NCBI GenBank assembly: GCA_001600055.1
Contig: BCIV01000001.1
Location: forward strand, 1,667,774 to 1,731,773
Reading direction: 5' to 3'
From: Filobasidium wieringae
Lineage: Eukaryota > Basidiomycota > Tremellomycetes > Filobasidiales > Filobasidiaceae
DNA length: 64,000 nucleotides
The position numbers and the translations under genes were made by a program. The notes below the pieces were generated by a model. It was given only the letters and a program-made list of their open reading frames with translations. It was not told the origin of the DNA and ran no database searches. Positions 49,815 to 61,452 of the stretch are shown here, piece after piece; position 1 is the stretch's first letter, and every line of letters starts with the position of its first letter.

Positions 49815-51676
49815 ATGTCGCTGCGCTCAATAAGCTTGGCTCGTACTATCAACCTAAGAACTGCCAGTCGTCTTCCAGCTATCGCCATGCGACACAGTTC
49901 TACCTCTTCTAAGCAGGACGATGCTAAGGCGGATAAAGTCAAGCAAATCACTGTGTTCGGTGCTGGACTAATGGGTCAGTGATTCAGCGATATGATCAAG
50001 ATCACGGCTCGAGTCACCGCTGATACGATATGTATGTTTCTCTATCTCATGTAGGTGCTGGAATTGCTCAGGTCGCTGCTCAGAACGGCTACAAGGTAAC
50101 TCAACATCAATCCGTTGTACCTTTCGCATTAGCGACTCATGTTATCGTCCAATTCACAGGTTATCTTGTCCGATGTCACCGAGGTGAGCGCATTGTCTTC
50201 CCGCACAGTCCATCTACTAGTAAAAACTGACTTACCCATCACAGCAAGCACTAGAGTATGTTTATCCGTCATTACACTAGCTGAACCGAACTGACCTGCT
50301 ACTTTCGCCTTCAAAGTAACGGTCTTCAGATCATCAACAAGTCCCTCACAAGAGTAGCCAAAAAGCTGGCTCCCAAAGCTCCAGAAGGGACAACTGAGGA
50401 ATCGTGGAAACGTAACGTTCTCGAACGAATTCAGACGACTTCCGACCCGTGAGTTATGTTACTTCTCCACTGGATAGAGGAATATACTGATCAGCTGTTC
50501 CTAATGAAAACAAAGTGAAGGAGCTGTACAAAATTCGGATCTGGTGATTGAGGCTATCATCGAGAACGTCAAGATCAAGCAGAATCTGTTCGGATTCTTG
50601 GACTCTCGTGCGAGGTGAATACTTTCTCTTGATCATCCTACGGAAGATGAAGAGTAGCTGACTAGTCTGTTGAGTCCGGTTTCAGCAAAGATTGTATCTT
50701 CGCCAGTAATACTTCCAGTCTGTCTATTTCGGAGATCGCTTCCTCCTGTTCCGAGGCGAGGCAGAACAGGTTCGTCTCTCCTCCATCTCAATCACGCAAA
50801 GGATGCTCACTCCTCACAACCGAAATAGATTCGCGGGATTGCACTTCTTCAACCGTAAGCCTTTCCCGGTGACCCGTGTCTTGCGCACAATTGGGCTGAT
50901 CGAGCCGGAATAAATAGCTGTCCCGGCGATGCGGTTGGTAGAGATCATTAAGGCTCCCAAGACTGATCCGGAGGTGATCGAGGTTCTGAAAGCCGTCACG
51001 GCGAGGATGGGGAAAAGTCCGGTTCATTGTGTCGATACACCTGGGTTGGTCTTCGATTTGGGTGCTTTCGATGGGAAGTAACTGAAGGTCGTTCCATTGG
51101 ATAGGTTCATCGTCAATCGATTGCTGATACCTTACTTGAGTAGGTGGCTTAGTAAACTTGATCTCGTTGTGAATGCTGACTGTTCGAGACCACAGTGGAA
51201 TCTGTCAGAATGGTCGAGCGTGGAGAGGCTACTCCTGAAGATATCGACACGGCCATGGAGTTAGGGACTGGATACCGTGAGCTCAGAGAAAGTTTAGAAC
51301 GATAGATTAAGGTTACTTATATTCACGTATTGTCATCTAGCTATGGGAGTAAGCTAAAAACTATTCTACGATAGACCGCCCGGTCAGCTAGCTAATCATA
51401 ACCACTCAAAGCCCTTCAAATTGCTCGATTTCGTTGGATTAGATACCACTTCCTACATTGGCGAAGGATGGCAAGAGAAGGCCAAGCAAGGCCTGATCAG
51501 TGAAGAACTCGTCAAGCCTAGCCCATTGCTGCAGAAGATGATCAAGGAGGGTAGGTTAGGTAGGAAGAGTGGGAAAGGATTCTACGATGTGAGTTGGTGA
51601 CGAACCTCGGATATGGAGCTTGCACATGTGCTGATTTGTGAGACCTCTTCTGGAACAGTATTCTTCCAAGCTCTAA
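49815..51676 (+). CDS. HADH: 3-hydroxyacyl-CoA dehydrogenase, mitochondrial-type N-terminus and PTS1
   Basis: This enzyme oxidises L-3-hydroxyacyl-CoA with NAD in beta-oxidation. Fourteen exons join in phase: 49815-49974, 50055-50095, 50160-50183 (24 nt), 50245-50255 (11), 50317-50448, 50516-50614, 50686-50769, 50829-50854 (26), 50918-51044, 51105-51139, 51196-51276, 51341-51348 (8), 51412-51588 and 51659-51676 (18), giving 340 residues. The N-terminus (MSLRSISLARTINLRTASR) is Arg/Ser/Leu-rich with no acidic residue, like a mitochondrial presequence. The NAD fold shows FGAGLMGAGIAQVAA. The catalytic region has SNTSSLSISEIA and GLHFFNPVP (His189). The C-terminal domain has GFIVNRLLIPYL and ELGTGYPMGPFKLLDFVGLD, where PMG is completed by the 8-nt exon. 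The protein ends in SKL, a canonical peroxisomal signal carried by the last exon. Confidence 0.93.
51659..51676 (+). other. 18-nt terminal exon encoding peroxisomal signal SKL
   Basis: The exon reads Tyr-Ser-Ser-Lys-Leu-stop after a CAG acceptor at 51656-51658. If the intron at 51589-51658 is kept, translation stops after Val-Ser-Trp, so the protein would lack the SKL signal. The exon therefore works as a possible targeting switch. Confidence 0.75.
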
Positions 51677-51952
51677 ACGATGCCGGGCTTGTCTCGCATG
51701 TCTCGTGTGGTCGATTGTATGAAACGAAACGGGCATGACAGCATGAAACTGAACTGAGAGCGAGATGACGTCAGGCCCGTGTCCTGATTACGCTTTCAGA
51801 GCCCGAGCGGAATGAATCTGCTTCCGTCTCGACCTACATGTCCCAGATACTTGTATCGAATTCTTTGACTTTCCCTAGAATTCGACCTCTGAGTTAGAAA
51901 GCACATCTCATACGTTATTTCCATAACACACAAATACAGACAACACACGACA

Positions 51953-53580
51953 ATGTCTTCTATCCCCAAGACCTACAAAGCTCAGATCCAGAAGGAGAAG
52001 GGCAAGCCTTTCGAGTTGATTGATGTCGATTACAAGGAGCCTAAGAGCAACCAGGTCGTCGTCAAGGTCCTCGCCTGTGGTCAGTAATTATAACTGGACG
52101 CTCTCTTTCAGTTCTAGAGAGCTGATTCCTATCTGTACCTCATGATTAGGTGTTTGTCGATCCGATGAGATCGTCAAGGACGAGGTGATGCCTGTTTTAC
52201 CCAGGATCCCTGGACACGAAGTAGGTCCTTTCCTCACTTCGATCGAGCCTTGCTTCAGCCTAGCAGGGAGGTTTGTACTTAGCTTATATCGAAATCTCCT
52301 GATATAGATCGTCGGTGAGGTCGTTGCGGTCGGTGACGGTAAGTACTCGATTCACAGTCACCCTCACCCATCCAGTCCCCGCTGATCGTCGATTACGTAT
52401 GTTGATCCCCAGGTGTCTCCGCGTTCAAGAAGGGCGAAAGAGTCGGTTCTGGTTGGCACGGTGGACACTGCCACTCTTGTGGACAGTGTGCCAAGGGCGA
52501 TTATGTCACCTGCGAGAATGAAGGTATCAACGGTATGTCGACTTCCGTTTCAGCTTTTTTTTTTTGAAGGAAACGACTGATTAAGATCGGATGATGCACC
52601 AGGTATCAAAACTGATGGAGGGTATGCGGAGTATGCTACTCTTGATTACACTGCTCTCTGCAAGATCCCCGAGTCTATGGATCCCGCTGAGCAAGCTCCA
52701 CTCATGTGTGCCGGAGTTACCGTCTTCGTTAGTAGGGAGGTACAGCATGAGCGAGGGTTGTAAGCTGACGGTGCTTTGACAGAACTCCATGAGGAACATG
52801 GGTGTCCAACCTGGCGCTGTTGTTGCTATCCAGGGTCTTGGTGGTCTTGGGTCAGTACACATAACGACGTCAAACCCATACATCTTGTCTAATCCTACGT
52901 AAACTATAGTCATTTGGCCGTTCAATTCGCACACAAGTCTGGTTGGAAGACTGTTGCCCTCTCTTCCTCTGACTCCAAGAAGGACCTGGCCAAGGAACTT
53001 GGAGCTGACGTTTACGTCGATGGCTCGAAGGAGGATCAGGCCGAGGCGTTGACCAAGCTCGGAGGAGCTGATTTGATCGTTTGCACTGCTCCTTCCGCCG
53101 AGATCATCAAGAAGTGAGTCAGACAGTCTGATATGTCGGTTCATCATGATGTTGATAAGGACTTTCTTTTCAGGTTGGTTCCCGGTCTCGCTGTTAACGG
53201 TACTCTTTTGATCCTCGCTGGTAAATATACTAGCGATTACGACACAACCTGTTCAGCTTGCTGACCATTATTATCTACAGTCATGCCTGAAGACCTTGCC
53301 ATCCCCTCCATGCCCCTCATCATGAAGCGAGCTTCCATCCGAGGATGGCCTTCTGGTACCGCCGAGGACTCTAGGCAGACTATCCAATTCGCTTTGGAGC
53401 AGGGAGTCAAGTGTCAGATCGAAAAGTTCCCCTTGGAGAAGGCCAACGAGGCTTACGAGGGGTAAGTACAAGTCTTGCTTGCGTTGAACATAGTGGATTC
53501 TAATGAGTTTGCGCGCCTACAGTATGTTCAGCGGAAAGGCTCGATTCAGGAACGTCCTTGTTCCCGGTTACAAGGCCTAG
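51953..53580 (+). CDS. Zinc-dependent alcohol dehydrogenase (MDR family)
   Basis: This is a cytosolic medium-chain alcohol dehydrogenase. Exons are 51953-52079, 52150-52220, 52308-52338, 52413-52532, 52603-52727, 52783-52850, 52910-53113, 53174-53220, 53281-53461 and 53523-53580, giving 343 residues. Catalytic zinc ligands appear in ACGVCRSDE (Cys) and IPGHEIVGEVVAVGD (His and Glu). A Cys-rich loop CHSCGQCAKGDYVTCENE follows; it holds four Cys but with spacing shifted from the classic structural-zinc pattern. The Rossmann motif is AIQGLGGLGHLAVQFA. The C-terminal part includes SIRGWPSGTAEDS and RFRNVLVPGYKA. It resembles the fungal alcohol dehydrogenases with broad aldehyde/alcohol use; the substrate cannot be fixed from sequence. 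The intron at 52533-52602 holds a run of about eleven T. Confidence 0.92.
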
Positions 53581-54313
53581 TCCACGAAGTTTTGATAAGC
53601 TGTAGCGAATTCTTGTGTTTCAAATGACAATGAGTGTGAATGGAAAGGCCTGAGTTGCGTCGCGGGCAGTTCTTAGCATCTGCTAGTTTTGGGAGAAAAG
53701 GTGATATCACGAAGATCTACCTCAAATACTTCACGGTGCTGCGGTACAGATTAGAGGTAGTGTTTACTGCGGTGGGATCATAGCCTTGACAGCCACTGTG
53801 CGTAGTTCGTAGTTGTCCGAGATGCTGTGGGCGCTGCTTCTGGACGGAGGTATGTTGATCGATGGTCTAACTGCGCAATGAGTCGCGTAGATTAGAGCAA
53901 ACACGCCAACAAAAGTCGATCCCGAGATTTAGACACGATTCGATATCTTTAGTGTTTCATTCCGGACCGTGACCTGATCAAACCAGTCAACGCATACTTA
54001 TCCCAAGGTCTCCACGTCTACAGGCAGATTCATTACTGTGCAGAAGCTCTCGCAGTCCCGTCGCCTCGCGGTCGTTAGAAGGGCTTTTGGGAATCAACCA
54101 TGCATCGCCAACACTTCCTGCAACATCGATAGTCACCTTCCACACAAAGTCCCTATCACCACCTCTGAAAGGCTCGAAACCTCCGTTACGGACCGTATTA
54201 CATACTCCTTCGCTACTGCTAGTATTCCCATCCCCCCTGTTAGCAGTTAGCTCCACAACTTCCTCGAGCACTGCCAATTATCAGAGGCATTTGATCGCTA
54301 CCAGGCCCTCGGG
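53581..54313. other. Intergenic, 733 bp
   Basis: The interval lies between two plus-strand genes. It holds the 3' flank of the alcohol dehydrogenase and the upstream region of the glycosyltransferase. Open frames at about 54038-54326 have no coding signature, though an upstream leader exon of the next gene cannot be excluded. I see no repeat or RNA gene. Confidence 0.45.
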
Positions 54314-56121
54314 ATGTTACATATAGATGACAAGTCGAGGAGGAGTGGTAAAAGGAGGGACAGTAGTGTGCTCAAAGAAGATTTGGACTACTTGAACATC
54401 GATCCTGCGAATCCGTACAGTCGGCCGAGTACACCAGAGTATCGGCCAGTAGCATCGTCCTCGACAACTATGCCTCCTTCAAGCGGACTTAAGGAGACTT
54501 TGAACAGCATAGCCTCTGGGTCGCACCTACCAACAAGCCCTACTCTCATGCGCAATATTCCTACAAATGGAATAGGTAATAGCTTAGAAGATGGGCTGGA
54601 CGAGAAAGAAAAGGGGCATGGTACTATGACAACGGACTGGACTGATTATCCAGTCCTAGCGTACGAAAAGATAGCCAGCGCAATTCAAGCACTACCGAGT
54701 TACTGGAAAGCTCGTGTGCGGGCAATATCCATGGCGAAAGTTCCTTCAAGAAAACCTCGTGGTAGACGGCGGAGCATGTTGATCGAAGAAGGGCTAGATT
54801 CTTACACTGTTCGCGCGACCAGAGCAAACTTGCGTAGAATCGCTCGCAGATGGAAGACGTTCTCTATCCCACTCTTGGTCACAGGCTTGGTTGTCTTTCT
54901 ATTAATCTCCCGGAAAAAGGAGGCAAGCGTTGAAGTCCTCGAGCCGATAACCTATGTCCCTCCACCACCCGCCCTTTCTGGTTGCTTTGATCCTGCTCGA
55001 GTGGGGCGGACCGAATACAACCTCACCTCCTCATTCCACAACAAGAAACGCCATACTCTCAATCTCGGAATAAACATGAAGTTCGAGATGGAATGCTTTG
55101 ATTTCGCTGGTACTATACAACCAGACGCTTTCGATTTAGAAGACAATACTCCGATTACCTACCATACCTATTGGCGAGCAGATCTCATACCTTTCGGTCC
55201 TCGACAAGCTTCAACTATCAATTCCTTCCTTGCGACTCAACGACTATCACGATCACGCTTGGTCTTATGGACAAACGACAGAACGATTTTATCCCTCAAC
55301 CCTCTTGTCGGGCGATACCTCTTAGATTACCCTAATAATATCGAGGTTAAGCAGGTAGACGTCCCTCGCTTAACAAGAGGAACTGCTGCACATGGGCTGA
55401 AGGCTTTGGAGGGGATGTATGATGGTTCTGCTTGGGTGGACGGAGACGCTGTGCGGTTATTAGCACTATGGAATTATGGCGGGATATGGTTCGATATGGA
55501 TGAGATATTAACGAGAGATCTTGGGATTCTGGCTGAGCATGAGTTTGTAACCCAATGGGATTGTCGAGGTAAGTCGATCGATCATACGTTTTCTTATCGC
55601 TCAGTGGAGCTGACGGAGATAACTCTTTAGACGACCCAAACCTTGTACTCAACGGCCATATCATGCATTTCGAGAAACACTCGCCTTATCTCTGTGAAGC
55701 TTTTCACATCATGACAACGGAACCCGAGCCGAGACCGGATTCCCTGGATTGGGGTGCCTTCTTATATCAAAAACTCTACCGCCGCCTGATCGCAGGCGGC
55801 GTCAAGCCATTCTCCGTTCTGCCATGGTGCTTCAACGATCCACGTAATTGTTACGAGCGTAACAGTTTCCCCGACCCGTTCGAATGGGATCCAACGAGTT
55901 GGGTCGGATTACCATGGTCTCGACCCATACATGAAGAAGGGAAGGAGGGAAAGCAGGAGCTCGAGGAGCGGATAAATCAGATTTGGAGTATACATCTGCA
56001 CAATCAATGGACGAAAGGATTTCCACGAGGCGGATACATCGATCGGCTGTTGAGCAAACAAGAACAGGTATTAGCAGACCGTCGCAATGCCACTCCAGAC
56101 GACCCTGAAGGTCGCCTTTAA
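54314..56121 (+). CDS. Type II Golgi glycosyltransferase with DXD motif
   Basis: This is probably a Golgi sugar transferase acting on glycoproteins or cell-wall/capsule glycans; the donor sugar is unknown. Exons are 54314-55568 and 55631-56121, giving 581 residues. About 180 polar N-terminal residues are followed by one hydrophobic anchor (about 183-202, FSIPLLVTGLVVFLLIS), then a lumenal domain. The catalytic region has WRADLIPFGPRQ, RLVLWTNDR, TAAHGLKALEGMYDGSAWVDGDAVRLLALWNYGGIWFDMDEIL and EHEFVTQWDC. The FDMDE at about 394-396 is a DXD metal-binding motif, and its YGGIWFDMD context is that of GT32/alpha-1,4-GT-like enzymes. The start is the first ATG in the frame. The N-terminal tail is unusually long for a cytosolic Golgi stem. 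The gene ends 91 bp from the convergent XRN1 stop codon. Confidence 0.85.
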
Positions 56122-56212
56122 TGACACGTTTTGAATTGTATGACTCGCATTGTACAGCATTTGCATGTTTGCAGACAAAATACAGCACAAACACACTAAT
56201 CTATACTATAGC

Positions 56213-59200
56213 TCAGGTTTGCATTTCCGGTCCGGTAGCGGGAGGCCTAGAGGTACCTCGACCCCTCGTTCCGGAACCCCTGGCTCGAGGAGTTCCTCGG
56301 GTGGGCCGGACAGCAGGAGGAGTACCATGTTCTTGCAAGGTATGCCCGTTAACAGGAGGCCTCACAGAGAATCCGCCTCGTCCGCCTCGAGGAGGTCGAG
56401 GGTGTGGGTTAGCGTGTCCGCCTTGCTGTAGCTGTTGTAGCATCTGGTGAGCGTCAGCTGGAGTCTGTGGCGCGTGAGCGTTGGCGGATGCGGAGTGGCC
56501 GTTTCCTTGCGGTGGTCGGATTGGTCCAGCCTTTCCAGCAAGAGCATTTTGCAAGATCTGCACCTGTTGCCTAGGTGCGGACGCAGGCGGCGGCGAAGGT
56601 CTGACACCTTGAGCGGCGTTGCCGTAATGCATAGGGCCTTGTTGGTGCGGACGAGGTCTGAAGCCTTGGGACGCAGCGCCACTTTGAGCTTGGTAATTCT
56701 GGTTCGGTCGGAAGTGATTACTAGGCACAACTGGCTGAGGACCAAATCGAGGCTGGAAATTGGGCTTTTGACCAACGGCCTGGGGAGCCGCACCGGTCGA
56801 TACACTGAACTGCTTCCTGCTTAAATTCAAGCAAGACGAGAACGGCACGACTGAGCCGCGGTGCTCAGAACACCTTCCGTTTAAAGTTTCACCTCCGATG
56901 AATGGCGAATCCCAGACGACGTCGATCGAGTTTGCATTCAGACCGATAACAATCCCTTTCATCGATAGCTGAACTCCGCCAACTGCTGCGTCTTGTGCCA
57001 TGACAACCCGATCACCCAAACCAAAGGTTTGACCTTGCAACCGATAGATAGCATGGGCGGGCTTGAGAAGCGCTTGACGCGGCACACTCTTGATGACCAT
57101 ACGTTTGATCTTGGAGAGAGACCTCTGGTGGTTGAGCTGATCCGCAGCATCCTCCAACGCCTTGACAGTTCCTTTATCAAGCTGTTCGGCAAACAGTGTG
57201 ACGGGATCGAAATCTAGAACACCGTTGTCTTTCAGCCATTCGCGGACCTGCTTGACCCTTGTGTCCGGGTTTGGGGCATTGGGGAACATCTGACGAGAAG
57301 ACGCGACACCCCGATCGTTACCTTGGATGGCCTCGAATACGTCAGGGAACTCGTGTTTGTATCGTGCACACAGCTCGTAAGCGGTTTGGCTGAATTCCCA
57401 ACCGCGATCGTTCTTCCTGCTGTAACCCAAAACCTTCATGCCCTTGGCATCGAACTTCAGACTAAGACCGATGTTGTATTTCTTTCCATCAGTAGTCTCG
57501 ACCAACACTGAGGACATGATCCTGGAAATTCCCAAAGGTGATACGCCCAGTCCTCGTGCAACAAGGGGATTGGGATGGTATTTTTCGGCGGGCCGGTCGT
57601 GGACTAGTTGTGCGTATGAGGCGTTTTCACGCGCCTCATTAGGGAAGAATGCGAGATCCACGTTCATTGTCTTCTCGTTGACATCGCTGACTTGACCCGC
57701 TGCACCGAATGCATGGTCACCGAGGAACAAGACCCTAGTGCCAACAGGGAATTCAGAAGGAAGAGAAGGGGGATCCTGCTCGAGATATCGCTCGTCTTCA
57801 AAGGCGACCTGCCTGACCGTCATTTGCACAGCTTGTTCGGTCTCCTTCTCCTCGTCGCTGTAGTCCTTAACCAAAGCGCCGTTATTCATGCGCTTGAGAC
57901 CAATAAGAGGCCTGACATGCAAGATCACGTCCACCTGGCCAGTAACGATACCAAATCGCTTAGAGTAGAAAGACTCGATTCGCTGGGATTTCTTTCGGAA
58001 ATTGATTAACGCATTCGCTTCGTGGGGCGTGGCGATAACTCCTCGAGCTCCTTTTTCGTAGCGGAACAACTCGTCGGATAGGGCTACTACCATACCTTCT
58101 TGCAGGAAGGGCCAGTACAGGAAAGTCCTCTCGCCTACCATCTTGGCAGCCAATTCGGACGTCTTAACACCGTCAAAAGTGTTGTCAATCGTGATGATCA
58201 TGGAGACGTTCCTGCTATCCTGTCCATGCACGTTGATCGCGTGATGGTTCAACTGCGCATGATGGGGTAGAGTCTTCATTGAAGGGAAACCGGCCAACGC
58301 GCCAGCACCAATGGCAACTCCATCAATCAGACCAGTGATCAACTCGATACCATCGCCCAACTCCGGCAGGGCGTAAGGCTCCATACGACATTTACACTTG
58401 ACAAGATCGGGGAAGGATCCTGGCAGTGAGCTTGGGTAGTGGATATAGTCTCCTTCTTCATAGATGAACAATGTACTGTGAGGGCTCAAGGTGTTTCGAG
58501 CCTGCTCGTCAGCAGTCAGACGATGATCCCTCGAAGCCATAGCCTTAAGTAAACGCTCGTGGTCGATGAAGGGAATCTTGACGGTGGCTTCCCAAGATTG
58601 TTTCTTTCCGTTCATGTCTTCCTCGAACTCTACAGGGTAGAAATCGAGAATAGGAGAGTTAGGATCGTACATCAGATCCTTGTAAGCCAGAGGGATGTGC
58701 TCCGCACTAGCGGCAGGCAAAACACCCATCAGCTGTTGGAAAGGCTTGAACGGCTGTCCGAGAACGAAGTCGAACTTCATCTTGTCCAAATCCACGAAAT
58801 CCGTGATTCGAGGAGCGTAGTGGTACGGGTAGTACCAACCCCAACTCGAGCATCCCTTGTAGTAGTAGTTCATGACCCATTGAAGACCCTCGATGTACTT
58901 GAAGACAACCATCTTGACATCATCATCGTTCTTCGTCTCCAGCTTGGTCTTGTAGTAGTTGGCCTTCCACTCGTCCAGTCGTTCGTGTAGCAAGGTATCG
59001 TAACTTTTCTGTGCGTCTTCGTCGATGTTCTCGACGACCTTTGCTTTCCTGTACTTCTCCAATACTCGTTGGACGGCGATCTTGCCCTCCGCATCATCAT
59101 CGCTAGATTCCTCCTCCGAGGCGGAGTCTTCTTCGTCACTGACAGGCTCTCGAGTGGGAACAGGGGTCTCCTCGTCCCTCTTCTTGGCAGCTAACATGCC

Positions 59201-60762
59201 CGGAGCGATGACTACAAGCCCTTGACCATACTCATCCACCTCGTCCCAAGACAAGTCTACATGCAGAGCGTCGGCCAAGTCTTGAATAAACGTCCTGTCT
59301 CTTGCAGGCAGGTTGTTTACGAATTGCAACTTGTCCGCGTCTCCAGAATTGACCTTCGTAAGATCGGTAACAAACGCCTCAACCTTGTCAAACATGGATC
59401 GTTGGTCCTTAGTCAAGACCAGCTTGCCTCGGGCCTTTGCGTTCTCGAGGGCTTTAACTTCCTTCTCCTGTTTCCCTTTGAACCAGTTCAAATCGGCATA
59501 CTCCCTCTCAAAATATTCCACTTCCGTCTTGGCCAAGTCGTTCAATACCAGTTGAACACGATCGGCGTGGATGGTTCCGTTATCGTTCATGTATCCTCCA
59601 GCGATAGGAAGGACCCTCTTGTAGATATTCCAAATCTCTTCCATCGCTCCCTCGTTGATATGCAAGTTGGGCAAATGGGGAAGGAAATCGTTTCCGACGA
59701 AAACGGAGAGTAGAATGAAATCGTCGATAATCCGTTCGAGATCGTACTCGAACGGCATGTGCTCTGCGATACTGGAAAATTCCAAATCGAGATATTCTCT
59801 CAACAAAGACAGATGTAGGAGGAAGAAGTTTTGCTGGGCAAGGCTATATGGAAGTACTCATCAGCGACTTGCACAGGAACGAGCGTGGCCCATTCAAAAC
59901 TCACCCTCCGCCCTTCTTTCGGTTTCGACCAAACGTGACTTCTTCACGTAACAAACAAAAGTGAGGATCATGACTGAGCAGTCCCAACATGATCAGATCC
60001 GCATCCAATCCATAAAGACAATGCCTGGTATTGGGATTGTAATCCGGCTGAGCCTTGTTCAACCTGATGAATTCTTGGATCTTGTGCTCCCCTTCACCGG
60101 GAACATCGTGTCCACTGAAAATGACCTTGACGCCTCTCCAATCTGCGTCTTCCGAGATCTTCTTGTTTACAAAGTATTCAAGATGTTTCGAGAGTCGGGC
60201 CATAAAGGGGGTTCCTATATAGAAAATTAGGGGGGGGAAATGATAAGTACCAATCAAACCAAGAAAGGGAAGAAAAGGGGATTCTTACCGGGAGTGATAC
60301 AATTCGAGTCAAATGCCTTCTCCTCAGGCAGAACCTCGCCCTGCCTCTCCGCTTTCTCTTGAGCCTCCTTATTCTCCTTAGCGGTCCTGAACCTCCTGCT
60401 CCTCTGCTGGTTCATCTTCGCCCTAGGCGCAACTCCGTCAATAGCCATAAAGAACACCTTCCTGGGCTTGATCTTGGTGAACAAATGGTCTATGTAGGCA
60501 TAGACCGCAAGGATCATTTGTTCTTCTGTGATTCTGAAATGCATATCGCCCTCAGTTGAAGGAGGGTGCGAACAGTTGTGGATGATTCCGTTCATATCGA
60601 GGTACAAATTGTCGAACGTGGGAATCGTGGTTGGGGTAATGAGCTGGGAGGTGAGGGGATACCTCTCCGAGATCCAGCGGAAAAACTTAGGGATACCTAT
60701 GCAGGGGAAAGTGTGATCAGATGTTGTGGGGCACCCAATCAAAGACGGCTCTACTCACCCAT
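56213..60762 (-). CDS. XRN1: Cytoplasmic 5'-3' exoribonuclease XRN1
   Basis: XRN1 degrades decapped mRNA 5' to 3' in the cytoplasm and processing bodies. Exons are 60762-60759 (4 nt: ATG plus G), 60696-60289, 60214-59905 and 59843-56213, giving 1,450 residues. The nuclease core has GIPKFFRWISERYP, YLDMNGIIHNCSH, FMAIDGVAPRAKMNQQRSRRF, FSGHDVPGEGEHKI, YGLDADLIMLGLLSHD and SVFVGNDFLPHLPNLHI. Its length and PAZ/Tudor/SH3-like middle parts (for example RVLFLGDHAFGAAGQVSDV) mark XRN1, not the nuclear RAT1. The C-terminal 200 residues are Gln/Pro/Arg/Gly-rich with RGGRGG and RGRG patches, probably disordered and RNA- or decapping-factor-binding. The first coding exon of 4 nt is inferred from ATGG followed by GTGAGT and an ATAG acceptor that restores MGIPKFF. 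Confidence 0.95.
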
Positions 60763-61452
60763 GATTGCTTAATAGATATCTGGTGTGAGAGTCAAAAGGA
60801 ACGTAAAAACGGTGTGTATAGTAAAGATGTCGATCTGTTCTTGCCGAATCGATATTCGATAAACGGCCACTTAAGGATTCCTGGATAACCTCTATCGGGC
60901 TTCGCTGTTATACAAACACTTAAGGACTTTATTGACTTTGGGAAAGAGAGAAGGAGCTCGAGGTAGATTGAGGAGGCGAGGAGTGAAATGTGGCGAGGTC
61001 TATGTAGGAGGAGCGGGTGTGATGCAAGCGTCCGGTTCGTGGACACGTCAGACAAGCGCGATCGCGCTTTTGTCCTTGAAACTCTGGCAACGTACCATCT
61101 TGCGAACCTCGGTCGATTTGCGATTTGTGGGGTACGAGGTTTGAAGTTACGAGGACAAGGCTGCTGTAGTTACGGACAACATGTCCTGGTAGCGCCTAGC
61201 TGAACGCTGCGTCTAGCCTGGTAGATATAATGTAACCCATACACACGTACCCCGTTTCACCACGTCTTGGTAAACCTGCAACCGCATTGGGCCGCTCCTA
61301 TCTTATCAGTTCAGCCCGCGCGCTTCTCCGCACTTCTCGTCTCGCTGTGAGCGCGAGGTTCAAGGTATATAGATACAAACGAGCGACTCTTCATGCCTTG
61401 ACCAGCACTTGCTTTCATTCTATCGTCTCTGTCTTTCATATCACTTATCAGT
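60763..61452. promoter_or_regulatory. Divergent intergenic region XRN1 / prolyl aminopeptidase
   Basis: These 690 bp lie between two divergent starts. No open frame with coding character and no repeat is seen. Both promoters and leaders lie here. Confidence 0.45.
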
